A stretch of 64,000 nucleotides of DNA from Symsagittifera roscoffensis (Eukaryota; Xenacoelomorpha; Acoela; Convolutidae). The position numbers were made by a program, and so were the translations under genes. This document shows positions 1 through 11,700 of the stretch, piece after piece. Each line of letters starts with the position of its first letter. Position 1 is the stretch's first letter. The notes beneath the pieces were generated by a model, which was given only the letters and a program-made list of their open reading frames with translations, had not been told where the DNA came from and made no database searches. Location of the stretch: positions 62,584,754-62,648,753 of the forward strand of contig NC_087065.1 of the NCBI RefSeq assembly GCF_963678635.1, read 5' to 3'.

Positions 1-248
1 AATCGCTTAATATCGCTGAGAGCATCTCAGCTCCATAAATATGAGATAAGACTTATCGAGTTGGCAGATTGTTATTATGAATACTTAGCTAAGACCTTTA
101 ATCTACAAAGGATAGAAAGTACTTTTCCCGAAAACCAAAGTTGACTCCCTGATTGAAAATTTCTGGATAGGAAATCCTTGCGTCAACCTCAAGCAAAGAG
201 CAAAAGTTCATGATGGGTTCTGACCCAGCGATATTTTGATTTTCTAAC

Positions 249-500
249 CTGTGACCTGCATGCTTGCACCAGGTTTGTGGTTAGCTGCCATGTCTCTTCA
301 ATTGTGGCTCCGCACACTACTGCTCCCAGGTTGCTCAGCAGCATCACTTTGTTCACGGCTCCCAACTCCCTCGACAAAGACTCCTTCACATCGTCCGAGA
401 GAGCTCCTCCCCCTGAGACGAAGAAGGGGTGGGTGGAGATATTACCCAGCACACAACTGTCCACTCCTGTGCGTAGGAGGCCGTGCTTCATAGCGGAAAC
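249..500 (-). CDS. Adducin-like protein, coding exon 6 (head domain)
   Basis: This exon encodes 84 residues in phase 0. It begins after a CAG acceptor (502-501) with V-S-A-M-K-H-G-L-L, the adducin segment that follows the aldolase-like HxH region, and ends with ...V-Q-A-C-R-S-Q before a GTTAGA donor (248-247). Known adducins have the same order: an AMKxGLLP segment, then a 'vLiLrNHG' strand, then an 'NLVxACExQ' helix. Here the second reads L-L-S-N-L-G, so the conserved His of that turn is missing. Adducins cap actin filaments and join them to spectrin at the membrane skeleton, and their aldolase-like head is not catalytic. The gene continues beyond the left edge, so the neck and tail (MARCKS-related) regions cannot be assessed. 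Splice sites are inferred from consensus and frame. Confidence 0.82.
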
Positions 501-688
501 CTGAAGCACTCACCACAAACATTACCCAAAAACTCAAACCCTCATTAATCAGACCCAGACATCACTCAAGGGATCCACCTTCAAGTATACTACATACATT
601 TCCATGGAACCCTATTTTTTGTAAATGCGGTTTCATTTATATGAATTGGACAAATTTCCAGTTCGGCATATTTCAAAATCAAAATTTA

Positions 689-735
689 CACAGAGGCGAA
701 GCAGAGCTTGGCACCACTTGCGATACAATACAAAA
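689..735. repeat. Dispersed 'cagaggcaaagc...caccacttg' repeat
   Basis: The core, a CAGAGGC-AAGC-GAGCTT run followed by GCACCACTTG-GATACAA, recurs at 10,820-10,872 and, more diverged, at 13,887-13,945 and about 18,405-18,440. The copies lie in introns or flanking DNA, so this is an old interspersed family of unknown type. Confidence 0.55.
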
Positions 736-1039
736 ATAAAAAAAACAGTCGAAAAAAATAGAAAAAATTAGTTGAACCAAATATTTCGTAAACAACAACT
801 ATCCTCTATAAAAAACAACTACAGGCCCAGCTAAAGCTGGAGGTACGTGTTTAATATTGAATAAGTTTGCTATGCTGATGCGGCACGAAAAGTGTGATTT
901 CAAAAATTGGACTTTGCCTAAAACATAAATTGTTTCTCTACTAAAATAAGTCAGAGTAAGAAATTTTGAGATAATCAATTTTCCCAAGGAGATAAAATTT
1001 CTCTTACAAAAAGTTAAGGAATCGCTGCCTCAGCAGGAG

Positions 1040-1930
1040 CAATTATCGCAACCCATTCTTTCAATGGAACTTTCATCTCAGATTTGATTGATTCAAAAAA
1101 TTACTAAAAAGCGGTCGAAAGTTTTGAGAACCAATCAAAAAACTTTTCAAAACCCATAAAGTTTTTCTGCAAACCGTTTGAACCCAAAATCTCAGGTATG
1201 GCGGGTAGTTTTCGAGAATATTAAAAAAATTTAAAACGGTCAAAAAATCAACAATTTGACTTTTCAGAGGGCGATAACTTCTTGTGTAAAACTTTTCGTT
1301 AGTGTCCGCTAATGCAGAGGAGGTTCTAACTACCCGTTATCTCATTGAACCAACAATATCGGATTTGGGAGAGTAGTTTTCGAGAAAAGTCAAAATCTTT
1401 TAAAAAAACGGTCACAAAATCAAGATGTTTACTTTTTCGAGGGCCATAACTTTTGGAGTAGAAAAAAAATTGGGCGTAGTAGCAAAATTAAATGAATTTC
1501 CCAACGCCCATTCTGAGAATTGTAATTCCAAAATCTTAGGAAAGCCAGGGTAATTTTCGAGAATATTCAAAGTTTAAAAAACGGTCAAAAAAAGTTTGAC
1601 TTTTCAGAGGGCGATACCTTCTTGTATAAAATTTTTTGTTAGTGTCCGCTAATGCAGAGGAACTTCCCACTAACTGCTATCTCATTGAACTCACAATATC
1701 AGATTTGAGAGGTTAGTTTTCAAGAAAAGTCGAAAATATCCACAAAACGGTCAAAACTAAGAAATTTGACTTTTCCGAGGGCCATAACTTTGTGCAAAAA
1801 AAATTAGTCGGAGCCTCTTAAGCAAGGGAATCTTTAAAGACATTTCTATCCATTGAAACTAAGAACTCAAATTTGAGAGAGATAGTTTTCGAGAAAACGA
1901 AAAGAAAAATCAAAAATATGGGTCAAATTG
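1040..1930. repeat. Degenerate tandem satellite, about 340-base unit with half units
   Basis: Two long units line up, near 1,240-1,560 and 1,575-1,800. Each carries the ordered blocks 'ttgacttttcagagggcgata', 'gttagtgtccgctaatgcagagg', 'atctcattgaac', 'ttttcgagaaaagtc' and 'gagggccataactt'. The last block also marks a half-unit periodicity of about 170 bases. Units differ by many substitutions, so this is an old array inside the intron. Confidence 0.65.
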
Positions 1931-2487
1931 TCCCCCATACTTTTTCGAAGACTGTAGACAGGGGGGTCATGTAAAAAAATACTGTAGGAGATTATGCAGG
2001 CACACAGTGAATAAGCGGTCTTTCAATTGATACTCCTTTTTTGAAAACTAGGAGAGGTTCTAAGAAAAACTAAAATTTTTGCATAAAAGTTCTAAAAATA
2101 TCGAAACGAAAAAAAATGAAAACTCAACAAACAGATTAGTAAACATACAGCCAACTTGAAAAGTGCGGAGGGGAGTGCTAAAATTGTGTTAATCTTGAAA
2201 CGTCTCAAAATTAGGTCATCAAGCCGATGAAAAAATAGGCCAAAATGTACTTGGCCCAAGGAATTTTTTAAGCGAAACAAAAAAAAACAAAGAAGGAAAT
2301 ATAAAGTCATGGTAAGTAAAATTATAAAATTTAAGCGTAATTCAAACGCTGAAAACAACATAAAACAATTGCGCGTAGAAAAAACAATTTCGAGATGTGA
2401 CAACTAAGCCGACAACAGAAAAGCAGACAAATAATTGGCCGACAATTTTTTGAGAAACAGAATATATCCTGTTTGAAAAAAAAAATA

Positions 2488-2565
2488 GGTCACGGTCAGG
2501 CTCAAATCCAGGACCTTTGGCTTCTCAGGCATATTTGTTACCTTCAGGCTAAGTTGGTCAGGAAC
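2488..2565 (-). repeat. tRNA-derived SINE-like fragment
   Basis: Read on the minus strand, a box-A-like TTAGCCTGAAGG is followed about 40 bases later by a box-B-like GGATTTGAGCCTG. These are the two internal RNA polymerase III promoter elements of tRNA-derived SINEs. Related copies lie at 18,001-18,072, 19,348-19,415 and 20,668-20,755. A run of A residues flanks it on the plus strand. It is too diverged to be a tRNA gene. Confidence 0.45.
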
Positions 2566-2734
2566 ACTAAGAAATTTGAATCCATAATCAAACAAGGTAG
2601 AGATGAGTCCAGACGAGTCCTGTGGACAAAGCTGTTTACGGGAAAAAAGTCTAGAACCCGGCTGCAATAGGGTAATAACTTAGTAGCTAAGAGATATACA
2701 AACTTTAAGACTTTTCCTGAAACAACAAACATAG

Positions 2735-3160
2735 CTAACAGACAGTTGGAAAAGAGTCAATGAACGCAAGTAAACAGAAAAAAAACGTCAATTCTCGATT
2801 TCCGAAGAAAAAATAGCTGGCCTTACGGCTCTCTGAATTTCTACAACAATTTATAATTGACACTTTTTCGATTAAAAAAACCCAATTTGAACATACTGGA
2901 TCAATAAAAAAAATTCCGTGAAATAAATTCCGTTTTCGAAATAAGTCAATCACGTTTTTCGAGACCTTTACACTTTCGCTGTTCATTAGTGGAGTTTGTC
3001 TTGTTTCTAACAAAATAATTGAACTGAAATAATTGACAGAAAAAAAAGTGAAAAGAACCTCCAAATATCAAATTTCAGCCTGAACAAAATTTAGGACTTT
3101 TCCTGAAAAAAACTCATCACGAACTATATAAGAGTCTGAACTATGTTCATCGACTATTCA
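2735..3160. repeat. Dispersed repeat with 'cagacagttggaaaag' and 'ctatataagagtc' blocks
   Basis: The block CAGACAGTTGGAAAAG followed by an AT-rich stretch recurs at about 6,029, 8,640 and 14,248. Its far end, with TTTTTCCTGAAAAAA then CTATATAAGAGTC, recurs near 7,020-7,090. The shared TATA-like string may be a relic promoter of a transposon. No ORF or terminal repeat was found. Confidence 0.5.
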
Positions 3161-3368
3161 AAATATGAACAGAACAGAGAAAACTCGCTTAATTTAAGCA
3201 AGGTATTCGTTTTGATGTTTTGTGCTTGTAATTGAATTTGATTGCCCTAAAATTCCTGCACTGAAAATCTGACCCCCACCCCCTTGTGAAAATCCCAGAT
3301 CCCTGACCTTATTGTTTGGATATGCCATATTACCATGTGATGTATTTGTGATTGTGAGTGATACTGAC

Positions 3369-3586
3369 CGCGTTGACATGGGCCTCTTTGAGGTGTAGGA
3401 TGCACCTGACATCTGGTCTGGCTCTGTGCAGTGCCGTGTGCATACTGGTGGCCACGCCACTCACTCCGAATGTGGTGCTTCCAGGATGCATCACATTGCC
3501 ATGCTGGTCCACTTTGACCAGGGTGGTGGCACTGATCTCCTGCAGGTGCAGGCCACTAGGGTTGATCAACACACTGTCCTGCTCGC
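3369..3586 (-). CDS. Adducin-like protein, coding exon 5 (aldolase-like core)
   Basis: 218 bases, entered in phase 1 and left in phase 0. The acceptor is TGTAG (3,588-3,587) and the donor GTCAGT (3,368). It encodes G-E-Q-D-S-V-L-I-N-P-S-G-L, then E-I-S-A-T-T-L-V-K-V-D and R-A-R-P-D-V-R-C-I-L-H. This is the adducin order 'FLIxPFGLLYxEvTASSLVKv ... ihaARPDVkCVVHiHTPAG'. Where typical adducins and class II aldolases have HxH, this protein reads H-L-K, so that pair is broken. The exon joins exon 6 to give N-A-V-S-A-M-K, matching the adducin 'AAVSAMK'. The match to adducin is clear, though the sequence is divergent. Confidence 0.85.
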
Positions 3587-4000
3587 CTACAGATAAACAC
3601 TAATGGTCATAAACAGCTTAGACAACCTAAAAGGAACCCATGCACCATGAGTTTAATAGAAAAACATAGAGAGTGAAAGGCTTAAACTTAAAAACACATG
3701 CCTATTGCCTAAACTTCAAAGACATTTTTATTCCACTGGTGATTCTACAACTAAATACGCTTTAGAAACTACAAAAAACATTCGCACTATTACCACCGCT
3801 TCGAAAATGAGAGAGAAGCTTTGAAAGTAAAACTGACAAAAAGCTTGAAAAAATGTCTTAATCTAAATTTCAACCAAAACCCATTAAAACTCGAAAACTT
3901 CCAACAGAACGTTAGAAAATTGTAAACGAACCAAAGAAACCGAGAGAAAAGACTGAATTAGAAATTCCACCTTTGAGTTTCAAATAATTATCATGACACC

Positions 4001-4132
4001 CAGACATATCCGCCCGAGTCACTTCCGCCCCAAAAACAGTCAGTTCCTGAAATGACTGCTTTTGGGGCGGAATCGACTGGGTTTTTGGGGCTGAAGTGTC
4101 TGGGGCGGAAACGAATGGGTCGGGAATGTCTG
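4001..4132. repeat. Fold-back (inverted repeat) element
   Basis: The segment opens with CAGACAT and closes with ATGTCTG and folds on itself. The inner arms CCGCCCCAAAA-CAGTCA (about 4,027-4,046) and TGACTG-TTTTGGGGCGG (about 4,057-4,074) pair around a loop of about ten bases. The outer arms pair less well because the right arm has an extra GGGGC block. It is GC-rich in AT-rich surroundings, which suggests a miniature inverted-repeat transposon. No clear target-site duplication is visible. Confidence 0.6.
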
Positions 4133-4199
4133 ATCACGAATAATCGTCATCATTAATTTAACACCATCTTCGTGTATTCGACAGTGGTATTCTCATATC

Positions 4200-4515
4200 G
4201 ATTCTTTCGAGAGCTAAAGCGGCTTCATAAACTAGGTCATTAATGAAGCCATTATTTACGCTGCCTTCTTACGCCGCCTTCGTTTTTCATTATTACTATT
4301 TATTTGCCAACAGGTTAGAATCGAGATAAAGCGGCTTTCTTTTTTACCGTTAATGGAACTGCATATCGTACTCATTTCAAAACCTACTTTTAAAAAAAAT
4401 TATTACCAGCGGGTTCAAATCGTAATAAACCCTAAAGCGGCTTTTTTTTATCGTGAATGGAGCTGAGAATCGCACTCATTTCATCACCTACTTCTTAAAA
4501 AAATCATTCGTTTCC
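4200..4515. repeat. Short tandem repeat, about 100-base unit
   Basis: Two units, near 4,330-4,420 and 4,430-4,515, share 'taaagcggctttttt', 'atcgtactcatttc' (or 'atcgcactcatttc'), 'cctactt' and a following A run. A weaker partial unit with 'taaagcggctt' begins near 4,216. They lie in the exon 4-exon 5 intron. Confidence 0.55.
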
Positions 4516-4972
4516 TCAAAAAAAAAAAGAAAAAAAAACGCACCTGAATAAAAATCACTGCCTGTTTGCCAAATAGCTTTCGTTTCTTTTTCCAAATGAT
4601 TTACAACAAAACTTTTATAATTTCCCCATACATTGGTCTGTGAGGCACTGAGGCTAAATAAGCGGTGGATAGTAACTTACCTTTTGCACTGTGACTTTCA
4701 AACGATCCCACTAAATATTGACATAATCTTTTTCTAATAGTTATACTAAAACATAGGTTGTTATTCTTTCTAATGTCGACATCAATCTAAAGAAACTGAG
4801 GCTCTCCGAAAGCTGGCATCATTTAGGCTTGACAAAAATAGATGTGCATCTGTCAGCTACCGTTTGCATCAGCGCTTTTTTCAAATGCAGAAATCTTCAC
4901 AATTGGATTTGAATAGTAATGACTCGGATCGATATTTCCCTGATCTAGCGCTAGATGAGATATCCAACTAAC

Positions 4973-5146
4973 CGGAGACTCTGGCTGAGATGTGGGTGGT
5001 GGTTCCGACGGAGGAGTCTGCCCAGCCCTCTTGGTCCAGCAGTCGGAACAAGGAAGCCAGCTTGCATCTGAGGAAGCGCTCTCCTTTACTGTAGCCACTC
5101 GCGTCCACTCCACGCAGATCGGCTATAGGGGTCACACTGCCACCGG
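4973..5146 (-). CDS. Adducin-like protein, coding exon 4
   Basis: 174 bases, phase 1 in and phase 1 out, between a TTTCAG acceptor (5,148-5,147) and a GTTAGT donor (4,972-4,971). It encodes [12 protein letters not shown], then [18 protein letters not shown] and H-I-S-A-R-V. This follows the adducin head-domain start 'VTPVNDLRG...YxKGEKlLRCKLAaxyRLaDlfGW...HIttRV', where the first strand and helices of the aldolase-like fold begin. The normal 'W(S/A)qlIYnH' turn is replaced by [10 protein letters not shown], so the fold may be altered there. Confidence 0.85.
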
Positions 5147-5717
5147 CTGAAACGACACACACACTCACTAACAATTCCATAGTACACACAATACTGAATC
5201 AAGCTGTAATTGATGGTTAATAAATGATTGCATTTGAGACGACGTTGATCACATGAAGCTTCGAAAAGCTTGTAATTCATTGAAATTGACGACAACACTC
5301 CTCAAATTTCTTCATTTGGAGCCAATTTAAAAAAAAATCATAACGAGTAATACCAAGAGTATTCATTTAATGTCAGTGAAAGTGTTCAGTAGTTAAAGAT
5401 GATGAAATGATATCAGAGAAAAACTGCATGACATAAAATGGCTAAAAACATATTTTCCTTTGTTGAAATTTAAAAAGATTGTCTGCAGACTACATAGTAG
5501 CGCCAATAGAAAAAACCGACAACACAGAGAAAAATAGTAAACAATAGGTTGTACATTTACTGTTTTACAGTAACTATGTAACCAATACAATTCAATGGCT
5601 GACAGATTAAAAAGATGTTCGCTGATGACACCATTAAACAATAGCAGAGGCTACACATTTGAACTTTCAATTCTGACTGTTGTTAAGAGGCGATTCTGAG
5701 ATAGAGTGTGCGCTTAC

Positions 5718-5765
5718 ATGCTTTACTGGGCGTCGAGCCCACAGCTGCGGGAGGGGGTCCCGCGT
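5718..5765 (-). CDS. Adducin-like protein, 48-base microexon 3
   Basis: On the minus strand a TTTTTCAG acceptor (5,767-5,766) and a strong GTAAGC donor (5,717) enclose a GC-rich 48-base segment in AT-rich intron. Phase 1 on both sides fits exon 2 (ending in G) and exon 4 (starting CC) exactly. The segment encodes D-A-G-P-P-P-A-A-V-G-S-T-P-S-K-A, a proline/alanine linker between the N-terminal helical region and the head core. That is where adducins carry a variable linker. Inclusion keeps frame, so it could be alternatively spliced. It rests on splice consensus, phase and base composition only. Confidence 0.6.
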
Positions 5766-8700
5766 CTGAAAAATCAAGTCACTTACAAACCTTACCATAC
5801 AATCCTTATCACATGCAAAAAATATCACACAATTGAGGTAAATTGACCATCCGCAATGATACTGATTTCAGCAAGTGGCTTAACATGCATAACTTTATCA
5901 TTTTTTAGTTTCTTATCCAACTTCTATAAATGAAAAAGCTTCCAAACATAAACTAACATATCGGGGTGCATCGCACTTTAAGAAAAGATAAAAACCTAAA
6001 GCGGCTAGTAAAAATAAAACATCACCAACAGACAGTTGGAAAAGAACCAATGAAATGAATTCCAGTAAACCAAAAAATAATTGAAAACTGTTTCGAATTT
6101 TGATTTTCAAAAAAAATGTCACCTTTTAAAGCAGTTTCTCTAAATTTTCGCGATATCTTAAAAATAAAACCCACTTTTGAATCTAAAAGTCACTCATATT
6201 TTTGCACGCCATTTGCAACTTTCTTTTGCAGTTCGAGAGCGTCCAGCCCTTCAGAAAAAAAATTTAATTGAACTAATTTGCATGAATTTGGAGTCAATTT
6301 AAAACAAGTATTTTATATCTAATTGTATCCTTTGATAATTAACACTAAACAATTATGATATATTACTAAAACTTATAATTTTTACAGCTGAAGCTATTTA
6401 TAGTTTCAGCCAGAGAAAAAATAATTTAGAAAGCAGTTGCTCTTCCTCTCCTCTAACCTCGTAAGAATACCAGTATATACTAGATCTATTGAGACTCGGA
6501 AATATAAGAGTAAGATTAGGAACGGTATTTGCCTAAGAGTTGCACGAATCTATCCGGCCGAAAATTAGATAGCGTGACGAACAGACGGCGTACCTTATCC
6601 AAAATTGCTGTATGAGAAGTCCACCGCGGACTTTCACTCACCTCAACTGCGAGAGAGTAATTTTTCTTCGTTAGGCAAATGAATTTGAAGTGAACTTTAG
6701 AAAACTAAAAACCAAACCGTACAAATTTGAGGTGAACCACTTCTGGTTCTGAGACTATTTCCACAAAGAAAACGTAAAAATGACCAAACAAGTCAATTGA
6801 CGTTGATGAATACTTTAACATTTACATCACTTGGCTAAGCAGTCAGCTTTTATTTCACTGGGATATCCGATAATTAATTTCCGTTTTCGAATTTGGAAGT
6901 CGATCACGTTGTTTGTGACCATTACACTTTTCTTTCCTTTTAACAATGGAAATCCACGGAACTTAAGAAATCACAAGTCAAATCGCGAAAAATCAAAATT
7001 GAGCGTGACCAAATTTTGTGACTTTTTCCTGAAAAAATGCAAACAAAAAAAGCAGCAAGACCTATATAAGAGTCCTCACTACGTTCATTACTTTAAAAAA
7101 TCAAGATTGAGCGTGAACAAATTTTAAGACTTTTTCCTGAAAAAAAATCAGCAAGACCTACCTAATTCGACTTTCATTATTAATTTTTATTAGGGCTGGG
7201 TCTGAAGTGGGTACTGGTTTGAGTTTTCTGATTTTTGTCGTTTTAGAGGTACAAAGGAGAAAGAGAATGAGCTGAACTGAAGCTTCAAGAAAACTGGCAT
7301 ATCTAAATTATTACGTTCTGAGACTAGCAACAGGAAGAATTGGTAGAATTGAATAGCAATAGGTAAGTGGAACTGAGGGAGTCTACAAATCGATTCAATT
7401 CCCCCTGAAGGCAGGCTTTGATCATTTCATGCAACTCTTTTTCCAAAATCAATTCAATCATTGAATGAAAGGTAAAAAGATAAACATTTATATTTAGAAA
7501 TTGAAAAATTTCCAGGAGTGTTACAGCATCATCACTTTCATGGGCGATAAATGCTGCTGAGCCCTCATCAGGAATGATTGAAATACCAATGCGTCTCGAC
7601 TTGAATTCAAATTCAATTCTACAAGATCAATTGAAGCATTGATATTTTCAATGTCTAGCTCACCATTAATCAGTTACGATCCGCGACATGCAAACAGCGA
7701 AAGGTTACACTGAAATTTACATCCGGCTGAGGAAAGACAGGAAACTTAATGTATCCTCAATTAAACTCATCGGAGAGGGATAGTCAAGGAAAAAAATACA
7801 ATCTACCCTTTGTAAACCATATTACGATACTATTGTTTTAATTTAAAAATAGCTGATAAAACTTTTTCACATCCCCAGAAAAAAATGTTCACGTCATGCA
7901 AACACATGAATCTGTAGTAAAAACAAATGAAATCTGTATTTACTCAGTCACTAGCTACATTCACCGATTGTGTAATGGACTTTCACACAGATTAAGCAGT
8001 TGCATGTTATACAGCGGCATTTGCTCACACGACACAGCTGACTGCATTTTCAAGAGCTTTATCAAATATTTTGAACTGATGAATACACCACGAAATATCA
8101 CAACGCAAGTCGAATATCTGCATCTCATTAAGGGCAGCGTGCTAATTGTTTTCCAAATGGGCTATTAGACAAAAACTTATATATTGCATGTTATACTCAT
8201 ATATAGAACTTATCAGAACTGACATGATCTGTAGGTACGAAACTAAGTAATCAAACTTCAAAACTGCATGGCAAATATCAAAACAACACAGTTTGAGCAG
8301 AATCAATGATTTCAAGTAACCCAGAAAACATATGATTGAATTACTTCAAAAAAATGTAACATTCGAAACAAATATCAATTCAAAGCTCTTTGAACTTCAG
8401 GAATCTTTAAAGTTATTGATATTTTTGATCAACTAATAAAATCTGAGAAAACTGAATCATTATATACAATTTTTATTCCGCTGGAAGTTTTGAAAACTAA
8501 AATACATTTTCAAATTAGACTTCATTCAGATTTTTTTTGCGCAATTTCAAGTTTTTGAAGATCATAATTTTAATTTACTCAGCTTTTCGCAAATGAACTT
8601 AGAGTGAACTTATAAAGACAAAATTGAAACCGCTAAAAAAACAGAAAGCTGGAAAAAAGTCCATGAATTCAAGAAAACTAAAAAACAATGATTGACTTTT

Positions 8701-11700
8701 CAACTACCGAATTTCGAAGAAAAAATAATTCTACTAAACAATCTCCCACTTCAAGAAAGAGGCTAGATTATACAGTACATTAAGTTAGTCGAATTTTCGA
8801 CCCATCAGAAAAATTAGAATTCTCAAAACAAGCTCTAGTGCTAATCTACTGTATTTATTTATAGGGGTGGAGATTCTTTAGTAGATACCATAGACTGTTA
8901 AGTAGAGCAGAAAAAATACAACGCGTTGAAAAAATGAACATTCAGGAACCTGTTATATTTGTCGTTTTTAAAATAAAACTAACCGAATTAGAGAAAACGG
9001 GGTCAAAAGTGAACTTTTTTTCCGCTGGGAAATCTTAAATTTAAAATCGATTTCGAGCCCATAAAACTTTTGTTTTATTTCGCCATTTGCTTTTTTGTTG
9101 ACAGAGAACCTAATTTTCTTTACATGTATAGTGAAAAAAAAAGAAACCAAACTTACGAAAGTTTTTTCCTGGGAAAAAAAAATAAAAACATACGAACGCC
9201 CTAAAGACGTGAATTCATTTAATTCATTCAAAGCATTCACTGACTACATTTGATTACGCGGTAGACAGAACTTCCAAGATGGATTCAATTTTTAAAGGTT
9301 CAACTTCAGGACAATTCAGAGCACGCATGCAAAGTTAGCTTTACATTTCAGCTTCAACCGCAGTTTGAAGAATTACTGGATTTAGGGTGCATAACAACGA
9401 GCAGAGGTGGCAGTTGAATGAAAGTATTACTAATGGTAAGTCAACCGTATGGTAACGGTGGTTTAATGCTCACGGTGGTTTAATTAGGTGTACGCTGAGT
9501 GGGTTGCATGGACAAGGCAAGACATTGCATCGATTGGCAACTTATCGCGTTTTTACATTGCTAGTTAGAGCAGCTTATCAGTGGCATGCAAACATTATTG
9601 TTGGTTCAACTTCGATTCCATTTCAACCTCCCAAGCTTACTCTCTCTTCTCTAAAATGGATTTCAAAGAGTTTCTGAGTTTAAGCCTCGGTTTAGTCATT
9701 TCAAAAGACAACTCAAATCAATCTCAATCAAAACTTAGAAGTTTATCTACTATAGACAAACAATAAATGTCTGTGCTACGAAAAAAAAATCAGAATATAA
9801 TTTCTGAAAAGAAAATAATTGGAATGCAGATACAAAAACAGATACTTTGCGCCCGAAAAGATCACCACGCAAATGAACTGATAGAACAATCCCTTTAGTA
9901 AGATTTTCCGATATTCTTCGCCCGAGAATTGCCCTAAAATCTGAACTATTTGCCAAAATAAATTAAAGCTAGCGTGTAACGCACCTCCGGTGCTTCAAAT
10001 TTTCGACAAATCACAAAAAATGTTATATCTCGGAAACTTAGATAATTTGAGCGGTCAAACTTGGAAGCAAGATCTGCAACCTCTGTGAGTACCCTGACAG
10101 CACCCTTGTCAAATTGTCAGCTTGTTTTACTCAAATTTTAAAAAAACATGAAATCCGTCATAATGTCTGAGCAGTCAAATTTGGAGGCAAGATTTGCAAC
10201 CACTGTGAGTAAACTGAGAGCAACACTACATAGGCTGGGTACTTCCAAATTTTTTTTCCAATTTTGAAAAACATTGAAACAATGTCCAATCTGGGAAGCA
10301 AAAAGGATTTCGGCAGTTATATATGGAGGAAAGACTTACAACTCATGAGATCACCGAGGAAGCAACCTGCTATAGGTTTGTGAAATTCCAATTTGTCAAA
10401 TTTTTTAATCTCAGGTTTTTGAAAATTTTTGAAAAAATCTTACGAAAACGTAAAATCTCTGAAACTTAAAGCATTTGAGCAGTCACACTTGAAAGCAAGT
10501 TTTGCAACTGCTGAGATTTAGAATTTCAAAACTTGTGAAAGTTTTTAAATTTAAGCTTTCTAAAACTTTCGTAAGCTAAAACGAATTGGGTATTCATATT
10601 TGAAAGCCAAATTCGCAACCGCTGGGCGAATCCCGACAGCATCCATCTTTTGGGTTACTAAATTAGGCTTGGTAAAATAGTCACAAACATTCACACTCAA
10701 AAAATGATAAAAATCTCTAGGATTGCAGTATTCGATATAGCTCAAACGTCAAAAAATCTTTCGTTAAACATGCAAAAATAAAACGCTGAAATATGGTGAG
10801 ATAGTGAAGCCCGCATTTAACAGAGAGGCAAAGCTGAGCTTCGCACCACTTGTGATACAACAATTATAGGATAAGGGCACCCTGGCGCTAAAAAAAATAG
10901 CAAACAAAACTTCGAACTATGTTGCACTTAAGAAGAAAGTTGAAAAACAAAAAAATGCTTTTTTCGTGTTTGAACTTCTTATACTTTTCAAAACGTCTTA
11001 GTGGAGTTGAATTTAGGCAATCAAAATATTGGTACCAGAGTCTTATTGATCTCAAAAGTACTGGTTCCAAAAATTGCGCTAAAAACTCCAAAAACTAAGT
11101 TGAAATTGAAATGAAAATCGAAAAATTTTAACAAGTTTTTCTCGATAAAATTTTTTGAAAATTTTTAAATGTCGTTTGAATCAGGACTGAAAGCGCTTCA
11201 ATTTGGTTTATAACTTGACCCACTCCGATGATTATTTTTGGTACTGATTTTGCGTGGAAAACAAAAAAAAAGAAAAAACTAAAGCACCAATACAAGGTTC
11301 CTCTACATTTTTCATATTTAACAAAAATTTTCATTTAACGCCCCCATAGGTTCCACGATAGCTACAGAAATAGCGTATGCAAAGTAGGCTACATAATTTG
11401 GAAATTAAACAGAGAGAGCTTAAGTCGACAACTTAAGGATAGCCAAAATTTCATATTTAACTAATTGCTGGTTTCATATTTCAGTCGAGCGCAACGCGCT
11501 TGCAGAGCATGTTTTTACCAGAGTACAATCTAGTGAACTTGGTTTTGACTACTTTTTTGTCGTCTAGCTAAAGTTAAATTGGCAAACATATAAGCAACTG
11601 GGTTCTTTGTTCACGTTGAAATCAAGTAACGCCGAGCAGCAGAGCTCGTTTACAATGGCGAGACCCGGTCTCATTTGCATGCCATGGAGCTGACTAAGCC

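Larger units (their letters stand above)
501..3368 (-). other. Adducin intron (exon 5 to exon 6)
   Basis: AT-rich intron with GT-AG ends. It holds a gene-free set of repeats: a fragment at 689-735 also seen near 10,820 and 13,887, a satellite-like block at 1,040-1,930, a tRNA-like SINE piece at 2,488-2,565, and a dispersed repeat at 2,735-3,160. Short ORFs here are low-complexity and have no recognisable domain. Confidence 0.7.
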
